Source: Burkholderiales bacterium
Lineage (GTDB): Bacteria > Pseudomonadota > Gammaproteobacteria > Burkholderiales > CAIKXV01
DNA: 5,626 bases
Assembly (NCBI GenBank): GCA_014379045.1
Contig: JACMMK010000293.1
Coordinates: 1 to 5,626, forward strand
Reading direction: 5' to 3'
Shown: one piece after another, positions 1 through 5,186 of the stretch
How the letters are laid out: every line of letters starts with the position of its first letter
Position numbering within the stretch: the first letter of the stretch is position 1
Made by a program: the position numbers and the translations under genes
Notes under the pieces: model-generated
What the model saw: only the letters and a program-made list of their open reading frames with translations
Database searches by the model: none
What the model was told of the DNA's origin: nothing

Positions 1-1
1 C

Positions 2-1000
2 CGGACGCTCGTGCTCTTCCCGGGGCTCGCGGCCTGTACCGTCGTCGGCGCCAGTGTCGGGCTTCTCGGTACATCGCGCGCGTCGGCGCAGGGCCTCGCC
101 TGGCCGCAGCGGCCGGTGCGCCTGATCGTGCCCTATGCCCCCGGCGGCACGCCCGACTTCATCGCGCGCACGCTCGGACATCGCTTGCAGGAGCAGGTCG
201 GACAGACGGTCGTGATCGAGAATCGCGCCGGCGCCGGCGGCAACATCGGTACCGAGGCGATCGCGCGCGCGACCCCCGACGCGCACACGATCGGCATCGG
301 CGCGGTGAGTCCGCTCGCGATCAACGTCACGGTGTACGGCGCGCGCATGCCCTTCGACCCCACGCGCGACCTGGCGCCGATCACCACGATCGCCACCAAT
401 GCGCTCGTCCTGCTGGTGCATCCGAGCATGCCGGCGAAACGCTTCGAGGACCTCGTGCGCATCGCGCGCGTGAAGCCTGGATATCTCAACTACGGGCACG
501 CCGGATCGGGCACCTCGAACCACCTGATCGGCGAGATGATCAACCAGACGCTGGCGCTGAAGATCACCCCGGTCGCGTTCAAGGGCGCTGTGTTCTCGAT
601 GAGTTCGACGATCGCCGGCGAGATCGAGATGTCCTGGGGTCAGGTGCCGTCGGCGTTCACGCACCTGCAGGGCCGCAGGTTGCGCGCGATCGCGGTCTCG
701 GGCGAGAAACGCACGCCGACGTTGCCTGACGTGCCGACCCTGGGCGAGAGCGGATTGCCCGGGTTCTCGGTACAGTCGTGGTACGGCATCGTCGGGCCGG
801 CGGCGCTGCCGCGCGACCTGATCGCGCGGCTCAACGCCGAGACGCTGCGGGCGCTCGCACATCCGGGGGTGCGCGAGCGGCTGAACGAACACGGTGTCGA
901 GACGCTCGGCAGCACCCCCGAGGAGTTCGCGGCGTTCATCAGGGCGGAGATCGTGAAGTGGGAGCGCGCGGTGAAGCTGTCGGGCGCACGGGTCGAGTAG
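2..1000 (+). CDS. Bug/TctC-family tripartite tricarboxylate transporter receptor, 5' end outside window
   Basis: Periplasmic solute receptor of the Bug (Bordetella uptake gene)/TctC family; family members bind small carboxylates and related compounds for TTT transporters. The frame is open to the left edge. The first possible start inside is a GTG at 11, but it would give a signal peptide with no basic n-region. The codons just upstream read R-T-L, so the true start probably lies outside. Counting from the GTG, a hydrophobic stretch (about 3-20) ends in an ASA|Q signal-peptidase-I-like site near residue 26. The mature part opens with WPQRPVRLIVPYAPGG and D49, the family's ligand-loop signature (PGG..D..AR). 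ENRAGAGGNIG follows at about 69-79. Two positions deviate: PDAHT replaces the usual PDGYT, and VAFKG (about 188-192) replaces the common HVPY[KR]G. The C-terminus is intact and ends ...GARVE-stop. It leads an apparent operon, 70 nt before the SDR gene. The ligand is unknown. Confidence 0.93.
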   Translation, partial: RTLVLFPGLAACTVVGASVGLLGTSRASAQGLAWPQRPVRLIVPYAPGGTPDFIARTLGHRLQEQVGQTVVIENRAGAGGNIGTEAIARATPDAHTIGIGAVSPLAINVTVYGARMPFDPTRDLAPITTIATNALVLLVHPSMPAKRFEDLVRIARVKPGYLNYGHAGSGTSNHLIGEMINQTLALKITPVAFKGAVFSMSSTIAGEIEMSWGQVPSAFTHLQGRRLRAIAVSGEKRTPTLPDVPTLGESGLPGFSVQSWYGIVGPAALPRDLIARLNAETLRALAHPGVRERLNEHGVETLGSTPEEFAAFIRAEIVKWERAVKLSGARVE

Positions 1001-1005
1001 GCGCG

Positions 1006-1020
1006 TCGGCCGTGGGCCGA
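1006..1020 (+). other. Intercistronic stem-loop after the first Bug gene
   Basis: Perfect inverted repeat TCGGCC-GTG-GGCCGA, a 6-bp GC-rich stem with a 3-nt loop, starting 5 nt after the Bug stop codon. The next bases (tcccgcatcg) contain no T-run, so it is not a standard intrinsic terminator. It could protect the upstream mRNA end or partly attenuate transcription into the SDR gene. In such GC-rich DNA it could also be chance. Confidence 0.4.
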
Positions 1021-1055
1021 TCCCGCATCGCGCACAGCACTTGCAGCAACCTCAC

Positions 1056-1062
1056 GAAAGGA
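1056..1062 (+). promoter_or_regulatory. Ribosome-binding site fixing the SDR start
   Basis: GAAAGGA, with core AAGGA, lies 8 nt before the ATG at 1071. This supports 1071 over the in-frame TTG at 1041, which would add ten residues ahead of the usual SDR N-terminus. Confidence 0.75.
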
Positions 1063-1070
1063 CTTCGAGC

Positions 1071-1835
1071 ATGGCGCAGTACCCGGAATTGAACGGCAGG
1101 GTGGTGGCGATCACCGGTGCGGCGCAGGGCATCGGAGCCGTCGCCGCGCGCGAGTTCGCGCTGCAGGGGGCGCACGTGGCGCTGATCGATATCGCCGAGG
1201 TGGAAGGCGCGAAGGTCGCGGACGCACTGACCGCCGAGGGCTGCCGCGCACGCTTCATTCGCACCGACATCGCGAGCGAGTCCTCGGTGCAGTCGAGCAT
1301 CGCCCAGGTGGTCGAGGCGTTCGGCGGCCTCGACGTGTTGGTCAACTGCGCCGGCGGCTACACGAAGATGCTGACCATCGAAGAGATGCCGGTCGAGGAG
1401 TTCGACAAGGTCGTCGCGCTCAACCTGCGCGGCACGTTCCTGATGTGCAAGACCGCGATCGCGCCGTTGAAGCGTTCGAAGGCAGGGCGGATCATCAATA
1501 TCGCCTCGATCTCCGGGCGCACGGTCCACGCGACCTCGTCGCCGGCCTACGGCGCGGCGAAGGCGGGGGTGATCCAGCTGACGCGTTTCCTCGCGTGGGA
1601 ACTCGGTCCGCACGGCATCACCGCGAATTCGATCTCGCCGATCACCACGCTGACACCGCGGGTGGCGGCATTGCGCACGCCCGAGCAGGTCGAAGCGATG
1701 TCGGCATCGATCCCGTTACGACGGCTCGCCGAGCCGATCGACCATGTGAACGCGATGCTCTGGCTCGCCTCGGATGCCGCGAGCTACGTCAATGGTGTCG
1801 CGCTCGATGTCAACGGAGGTCGGGTGATGTTCTAA
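1071..1835 (+). CDS. Classical short-chain dehydrogenase/reductase, NAD-type
   Basis: A 254-residue cytoplasmic oxidoreductase of the classical SDR family, the usual length. Visible motifs in order: cofactor-binding TGAAQGIG (T15-G22) after the first strand; D40 at the end of the second strand, which in this family favours NAD(H) over NADP(H); D66 in the adenine-ring region; NCAG (N92-G95, a variant of NNAG); N118, S146, Y160 and K164 as the catalytic tetrad, the last two in YGAAK; and the C-terminal YVNGVALDVNGG. The residue after P190 is Ile where most family members have Gly (SPI instead of PG), in the segment before the substrate loop. It probably interconverts a hydroxyl and a carbonyl group. 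Annotation as a 3-oxoacyl-ACP reductase (FabG-like) would be over-specific. Lying between two Bug receptor genes, it may act on a compound related to their ligand; this is inference. The start is chosen from the Shine-Dalgarno sequence and SDR alignment. Confidence 0.95.
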   Translation: MAQYPELNGRVVAITGAAQGIGAVAAREFALQGAHVALIDIAEVEGAKVADALTAEGCRARFIRTDIASESSVQSSIAQVVEAFGGLDVLVNCAGGYTKMLTIEEMPVEEFDKVVALNLRGTFLMCKTAIAPLKRSKAGRIINIASISGRTVHATSSPAYGAAKAGVIQLTRFLAWELGPHGITANSISPITTLTPRVAALRTPEQVEAMSASIPLRRLAEPIDHVNAMLWLASDAASYVNGVALDVNGGRVMF

Positions 1836-1850
1836 GGCGGTCCCGGGCGT

Positions 1851-1870
1851 CGCGCATCGAAGAATGCGCG
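1851..1870 (+). other. Intercistronic stem-loop before the second Bug gene
   Basis: Perfect inverted repeat CGCGCAT-CGAAGA-ATGCGCG, a 7-bp stem with a 6-nt loop, placed 15 nt after the SDR stop and 12 nt before the Shine-Dalgarno of the next gene. No T-run follows. It could stabilise the downstream mRNA after processing or modulate expression of the receptor relative to the dehydrogenase. No function is shown by the sequence itself. Confidence 0.45.
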
Positions 1871-1882
1871 CGGCCGCAACTC

Positions 1883-1888
1883 AGGAGG
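1883..1888 (+). promoter_or_regulatory. Strong ribosome-binding site of the second Bug gene
   Basis: AGGAGG, extended to AGGAGGAGGG, sits 8 nt before the ATG at 1897. It decides that start over the in-frame ATG at 1864, which would place this element inside the coding region and whose codon lies in the 3' arm of a stem-loop. It is a stronger Shine-Dalgarno than those of the neighbouring genes, as expected for an abundant periplasmic receptor. Confidence 0.85.
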
Positions 1889-1896
1889 AGGGTTCG

Positions 1897-2862
1897 ATGA
1901 ACTTGCAACTTTGCATGCTCGCGCTCAGCGGTGCTCTGCTGTCGACGATCGCCGGTGCACAGCCGTGGCCGTCGAAGCCGATCTCGGTGATCGTTCCACT
2001 GGCAGCAGGAAGCCCGTCGGATCTGGCGGTACGGACGGTCACCGACCAGTTGTCGAGCGCACTGGGCCAGCAGTTTCGGGTCGAGAACGTGCTCGGTGCC
2101 GGCGGACAGATCGGCGCGGAACGCCTCGCGCGCGCGCCGCGCGATGGGCATACCGTCGGCGCGATGAACAACGCGATCATCGCAGTGCTGCCGAACCTCA
2201 ATCCGAAGGTCGGTTATGACCCGTTCAAGAGCTTCGCGCCGGTGGCGGTATTCGTGGGGTTGCCGACTGTGATCTCGGTGCACCCCAGCCTGCCGGTGAC
2301 CAACGTGAAAGAGTTGATCGCGCTCGCGAAGAAGCGTCCGAACGAGTTGCTGTATGTCACCGGCGGTGTCGGCAGTGCCCAGCACCTTTCGACTGCGATG
2401 TTCGAATGGATGGCCGGCGTGAAGATGGTGCATGTACCGCACAAGGGCGTCGTCACGGCAGTGCAGGACATCCTGGGCGGGCATGCTCATGTGTTCATCA
2501 ACTCGATCGGCCTGCCGCTGCCCTTCATCAAGGCCGGCAAGCTGCGCGCGATCGCGACCACCGGACGCGAGCGCAATGCGCTGCTCCCGGAGCTGCCGAC
2601 CGTCGCCGAATCCGGTGTGCCGGGTTACGAATTTTCTCCCTGGACCGGGATGTTCGCGCCGGCCGGTGTTCCGCGCGAAGTGATCACGCGCTTGAACGGC
2701 GAGATCCAGAAGATAATGAAGTTGCCCGAGGTGCGCGAGCGCTACGAAGCGCAGGCGCTCGAGGTCCTGTTCAACACGCCTGAGGAGGTGACCGAGCGCA
2801 TGACGGCCGAGTTCGCACGCTTCGGCAGAGTGATCCGCGAGGCCGGTATCAAGGCAGAATAA
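1897..2862 (+). CDS. Bug/TctC-family tripartite tricarboxylate transporter receptor
   Basis: A 321-residue periplasmic solute receptor, full length for the Bug family. Residues 1-21 look like a signal peptide with a hydrophobic core (about 5-18) and an A-x-A-type end (AGA|Q). However, no Lys or Arg precedes the core, which is unusual; the longer ATG at 1864 would add one Arg but two Glu. The mature part shows WPSKPISVIVPLAAGSPSD with ligand-loop D42, then LGAGGQIGAERLA, HPSLPV, GSAQHLS and VHVPHKG (178-184), followed by GKLRAIATTG and LPTVAESGVPGYEF. It ends ...REAGIKAE-stop. All landmarks are in family order with no break. It follows the SDR by 61 nt and lies in the same frame as the DctP-type gene, separated from it only by its TAA and ten codons. 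Membrane partners are not in the window. The ligand is probably a small carboxylate, inferred from the family. Confidence 0.95.
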   Translation: MNLQLCMLALSGALLSTIAGAQPWPSKPISVIVPLAAGSPSDLAVRTVTDQLSSALGQQFRVENVLGAGGQIGAERLARAPRDGHTVGAMNNAIIAVLPNLNPKVGYDPFKSFAPVAVFVGLPTVISVHPSLPVTNVKELIALAKKRPNELLYVTGGVGSAQHLSTAMFEWMAGVKMVHVPHKGVVTAVQDILGGHAHVFINSIGLPLPFIKAGKLRAIATTGRERNALLPELPTVAESGVPGYEFSPWTGMFAPAGVPREVITRLNGEIQKIMKLPEVRERYEAQALEVLFNTPEEVTERMTAEFARFGRVIREAGIKAE

Positions 2863-2879
2863 TGGTCCTTCCCACTCCC

Positions 2880-2883
2880 GGAG
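2880..2883 (+). promoter_or_regulatory. Ribosome-binding site for the DctP-type gene
   Basis: GGAG lies 9 nt before the ATG at 2893. It is modest but correctly spaced. It supports independent initiation at the only start codon available between the preceding in-frame TAA (2860-2862) and the mature DctP fold. Confidence 0.55.
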
Positions 2884-2892
2884 CACAGCGAG

Positions 2893-3831
2893 ATGAGCAC
2901 GACGATCACCGGACGCCAGTTCCACAACCAGCCGGAGAAGAGTCACACGCACGGTTTCCTGGTCGACCTTTGGGACGAGGTGCGACGCGAGACCCACGGC
3001 CGGATGGACATCGCCGTGTTCGCGCAGAACGCCGGCATCGAAGGGTCCGATCCGCAGGCGCTCGAGATGTTGATCTCGGGGGAGCTCGAATTCATCATCC
3101 TGATGGGCGGCATCCTCGGCCATGTGGTGCCGGCCACCGAGATGCAGGGGGTACCGTTTGCGTTCAGCAGCCATGCGCAGGTGCACGCGACCAATGACGG
3201 TCCGTTCGGTGCATACCTGCGCCGCGAGATGCTCGCGCACGGCATCTACGGATTCCCCGGCGGGCTGATGGAGAACGGCTTCCGGCACATCGTGATGAAC
3301 GACAGACCGATCAACGATGTGCGTGACCTCGAAGGGGTGCGGATGCGCGTGCCCGACGGCCACCTGTTCATCGACACCTTCGCGGCACTGGGCGCGACGC
3401 CGGTCGTGGTCAACATCAGCGCGCTGTACGACTCGCTCGCGCAGAAGAAGGTCGACGGTCAGGAGAACCCGCTGTCGGTGTGCGAAGTCAACAAGCTGTA
3501 CGAGGTGTGCAAGTACGTGAGCATCACCAATCACATGTGGTCGGGTTTCAACCTGGTCGGCAATCTCGGGTTCGTGCAGGGCTTGCCCGAAGACGTGCTG
3601 TCGATCGTGCAGCGTGCGGTGAAAACCCATGTGGCGCGCCAGACCGCATGGACCGATCGGTTCAACCACGATCTCGAGAAGGGCCTCGCCGAGCGCGGGA
3701 TGATCTTCAATGTCGCCGATAACGCGAGTTTCCGACGTGCGCTGACGGGCGACTTCTACCGGCGCGCGAAAGAGCGCTACGGCAACACGGGCTGGAAGCT
3801 GCTCGAAGATTCCGTCGGCAAGTTGGGCTGA
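2893..3831 (+). CDS. DctP-type TRAP transporter solute receptor without signal peptide
   Basis: A 312-residue receptor of the DctP family, which in TRAP transporters binds organic acids, often through a carboxylate-arginine salt bridge. Landmarks: the first strand at ITGRQFHNQ (5-13); the helix and GRMDIAVFAQN (36-46); ALEMLISGELEFIIL (56-70); VPFAF (87-91); LEGVRMRVPDG (146-156), where R152 matches the conserved ligand-binding Arg; VDGQENPL (187-194), a family hallmark; and TNHMWSGFN (212-220). The protein starts directly at the mature fold: residues 1-4 precede the first strand and there is no signal peptide. The upstream frame is closed by the TAA of the Bug gene, and no ATG, GTG or TTG lies between, so a longer start is excluded in this sequence. 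It may act in the cytoplasm, be exported in an unusual way, or have lost its leader. No DctQ/DctM genes are visible. It ends 25 nt before the convergent Bug gene. Confidence 0.93.
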   Translation: MSTTITGRQFHNQPEKSHTHGFLVDLWDEVRRETHGRMDIAVFAQNAGIEGSDPQALEMLISGELEFIILMGGILGHVVPATEMQGVPFAFSSHAQVHATNDGPFGAYLRREMLAHGIYGFPGGLMENGFRHIVMNDRPINDVRDLEGVRMRVPDGHLFIDTFAALGATPVVVNISALYDSLAQKKVDGQENPLSVCEVNKLYEVCKYVSITNHMWSGFNLVGNLGFVQGLPEDVLSIVQRAVKTHVARQTAWTDRFNHDLEKGLAERGMIFNVADNASFRRALTGDFYRRAKERYGNTGWKLLEDSVGKLG

Positions 3832-3856
3832 GTCACCCGTGTTGCGCGCGCGTTGA

Positions 3857-4873
3857 TCATTCGAGCTGGATGTTCGCCGCGCGCGCGACCTTCGCGTACT
3901 TGTCGATCTCGGTTCGGATGTACGCGGCGAACTGTTCCGGGGTAGAGGTGGCCACGGTCATGCCCGAGGCAGTCAACGCCTTGCCTACTTCGCGCAACGC
4001 GAGCGCCTTCGCCAGATCGGCATTCAGGCGCGCGATCACCGCCTGGGGCGTGCCGGCGGGTGCGACGACCCCGTACCACGTGCCGAAATCGAATCCCGGC
4101 ACGGTCTCGGCGACGGTCGGCGTCGTCGGCAGTTCTTCCGCGCGCGCACGGCCGGTGACGGCGATTGCGCGCAACCGCCCGCCCTGGATCTGCGGTTGAG
4201 CGGTGGTCAACGTCGGGATCATGAACGCCACTTCGCCGGCAAGCAGCCCGGTGATGCCCGCGGGGCTGCCGCGGTACGGGACGTGCACGGTATCGATGCC
4301 GGTCAGCGTATTGAGCAGCGCTGCCGCCAGATGCTGCGAACTGCCGCTGCCGGCCGAACTGTAGTTGAGCTGGCCTGGCCGCGCGCGTGCGAGCGCAATC
4401 AGTTCCTTGATCGACCGGACCGGCAACGACGGATGGACGACGACGACGCTGGGCGTCGTGCTCACGAGCGAGATCGGCGCGAAATCACGGACCGGATCGT
4501 AGGGCAGCTTCCGGAACAACGCGGGATTGACGCCATGGGTCGAGGTATTGGCGAGCAGGGTGGTGTAGCCGTCGGGCGGTGATTTGGCGACGATCTCGGT
4601 GCCGAGCGACCCGCCTGCCCCCGGACGGTTGTCGACGACGACCGGCTGCCCAAGCAGGTAGCTCAGGCGCGGACCGAAGATGCGCACCAGCGCATCGGTC
4701 GCGCTGCCGGCGGCCTGCGCGACGACGATGCGCACGGGTTTCGCAGGGTAGGCCTGCGCAGCCGCGGTAGCGGGGACCGCGCCCAGCGCTGCAGACAACA
4801 TGAGTGCCGGTATGCGGAGGTACCGCGGTTCCTCGCGCGCTCGATTCCGCCTGTCGAACGGATGCTGCGGCAT
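3857..4873 (-). CDS. Bug/TctC-family tripartite tricarboxylate transporter receptor (tandem paralogue A)
   Basis: A 338-residue periplasmic solute receptor. From the ATG at 4873 it has a long basic n-region (RRNRAR at 8-13, then R17 and R20), a hydrophobic core (about 21-37) and a likely cleavage site near 39-41 (AAA|QA or AQA|YP). The mature part reads YPAKPVRIVVAQAAGSATD with ligand-loop D60, then DNRPGAGGSLGTEIVAKSPPDGYT, HPSLPV, GSGSSQHLAAALL, VHVPYRG (about 196-202), GGRLRAIAVTG, LPTTPTVAETVPGFDFGTWYG, STPEQFAAYIR and a terminal ANIQLE. A GTG at 4906 would add 11 residues, but its AGGAG is only 3 nt away, too close. The ATG has a weak GGGAA 7 nt upstream, so the start is uncertain. It converges on the DctP-type gene with a 25-nt gap and no visible terminator. 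It is closely related to the partial gene upstream on the same strand, so it arose by tandem duplication or shared descent. The ligand is unknown. Confidence 0.92.
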   Translation of the reverse strand: MPQHPFDRRNRAREEPRYLRIPALMLSAALGAVPATAAAQAYPAKPVRIVVAQAAGSATDALVRIFGPRLSYLLGQPVVVDNRPGAGGSLGTEIVAKSPPDGYTTLLANTSTHGVNPALFRKLPYDPVRDFAPISLVSTTPSVVVVHPSLPVRSIKELIALARARPGQLNYSSAGSGSSQHLAAALLNTLTGIDTVHVPYRGSPAGITGLLAGEVAFMIPTLTTAQPQIQGGRLRAIAVTGRARAEELPTTPTVAETVPGFDFGTWYGVVAPAGTPQAVIARLNADLAKALALREVGKALTASGMTVATSTPEQFAAYIRTEIDKYAKVARAANIQLE

Positions 4874-4899
4874 AGGGTGGTTCCCATTCGTGATTGGCG

Positions 4900-4913
4900 G
4901 GAGCACGGGCTCC
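4900..4913 (-). promoter_or_regulatory. Small hairpin over a possible Shine-Dalgarno upstream of paralogue A
   Basis: On the minus strand, GGAGC-CCGT-GCTCC forms a 5-bp stem with a 4-nt loop. Its 5' arm overlaps AGGAG, the only good Shine-Dalgarno-like sequence near this gene, and its loop and 3' arm cover the alternative GTG start at 4906. If the ATG at 4873 is used, the hairpin lies in the 5' leader. It is small and may be chance. Confidence 0.25.
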
Positions 4914-4960
4914 TACAGATCATCGCGCCCGTTTGCAACCTGCCGAGCGCGAACGTCGAT

Positions 4961-4974
4961 GTGTCGTGCGACAC
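4961..4974. promoter_or_regulatory. Candidate operator palindrome
   Basis: GTGTCG-TG-CGACAC is a perfect 14-nt inverted repeat with 6-bp arms and a 2-nt centre. It is 88 nt upstream of the ATG of paralogue A, a usual distance for a binding site of a dimeric repressor or activator. I cannot assign it to a regulator family; it does not fit the TnGTnnnACnA consensus of FadR-like GntR proteins. Confidence 0.35.
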
Positions 4975-4999
4975 GAATAGCAATAGTCGTGCCGTCGCC

Positions 5000-5063
5000 T
5001 CAGTCGAGTAGAGCCCCGGCTGCGCGCAACTCGCGCGTACTTGGCAATTTCGGCCCGGAGCCA
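5000..5063 (-). pseudogene. Frameshifted C-terminal remnant of a third Bug-family gene
   Basis: On the minus strand, 5063-5028 reads W-L-R-A-E-I-A-K-Y-A-R-V. After one leftover base (5027) the next frame, 5026-5000, reads R-A-A-G-A-L-L-D-stop. Joined, this is the typical last helix and tail of a Bug receptor. If the leftover base stands for one codon that lost two bases, the distance from EIAKY to the stop equals that of the neighbouring gene (EIAKYTRVARAADIQLD-stop), with about 13 of 17 positions identical. Upstream of 5063 I see no family similarity in any minus-strand frame, so nearly the whole gene is gone. The stop-proximal frame can be followed back to an ATG at 5119 (39 codons), but it has no ribosome-binding site and reads out of frame through the conserved helix. 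The remnant implies that three Bug genes once lay here, with a deletion between the surviving two. Confidence 0.75.
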
Positions 5064-5186
5064 GTCGGTCCGCGAGTCCCGGTGAGGTCGCGGGCGGACA
5101 GGCTTGCGAGCGTGCTCATGTCGTCGCTATCGAAGCGCCACGCGCAGTCGGTCAATCGGTCAGGGAAGGCGTAGCCGGATCCGCTT

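Larger units (their letters stand above)
4874..5186. other. Intergenic region between the tandem Bug paralogues
   Basis: A 313-nt stretch without an intact gene. From the minus-strand view it contains, in order, about 120 nt of unrecognised sequence after the partial paralogue's stop, the frameshifted Bug C-terminal remnant (5000-5063), a 14-nt palindrome (4961-4974), a short hairpin (4900-4913), and then the ATG of paralogue A. Its proximal part, about 4931-4999, is less GC-rich than the genes, as expected for a promoter region. I could not identify convincing -35/-10 boxes. Open frames crossing it show no recognisable protein. Confidence 0.7.

Noticed and set aside
26..37. L-A-A-C near the start of the first Bug protein, matching a lipobox
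   Set aside because: A further hydrophobic stretch and a good ASA|Q site follow, which fits an ordinary secreted receptor better. The true N-terminus is outside the window, so the position of this Cys in the leader cannot be judged.
939..1613. A 224-codon minus-strand frame opposite the SDR gene
   Set aside because: Arg/His/Asp-rich antisense shadow; the plus strand has a complete SDR with all motifs.
2862..3197. An ATG overlapping the TAA of the second Bug gene, opening a 111-codon plus-strand frame
   Set aside because: The overlap looks like translational coupling, but the peptide is Arg/Pro/Gly-rich, lacks a hydrophobic leader and runs out of frame within the DctP-type gene. It is a shadow, not a hidden signal peptide.
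1810..3669. A 619-codon open frame on the minus strand opposite the second Bug and the DctP-type genes
   Set aside because: Its translation is rich in His, Arg, Leu and Asp with no recognisable domain, as expected for the antisense of GC-rich genes. The two opposing genes share a frame, which explains why the stop-free stretch runs across both. The sense proteins show clear family motifs throughout.
3832..3856. Possible bidirectional terminator between the convergent genes
   Set aside because: The 25 nt hold an alternating GC run but no stem with a separate loop and no T-run on either strand.
4910..4938. Possible minus-strand promoter: TTGCAA, 17-nt spacer, TAGGAG
   Set aside because: The -10 box matches only three of six consensus bases, and the -35 box is a self-complementary hexamer that is easy to find by chance.
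5000..5119. A 39-codon minus-strand ORF starting at an ATG and ending with the Bug-like tail
   Set aside because: No ribosome-binding site, and it reads the conserved LRAEIAKYARV helix in the wrong frame. It is better explained as part of the frameshifted remnant.
5149..5162. Short direct repeat CGGTCA-AT-CGGTCA downstream of paralogue B
   Set aside because: Only two 6-nt copies with no dyad or further copies; not enough to call a binding site or repeat element.
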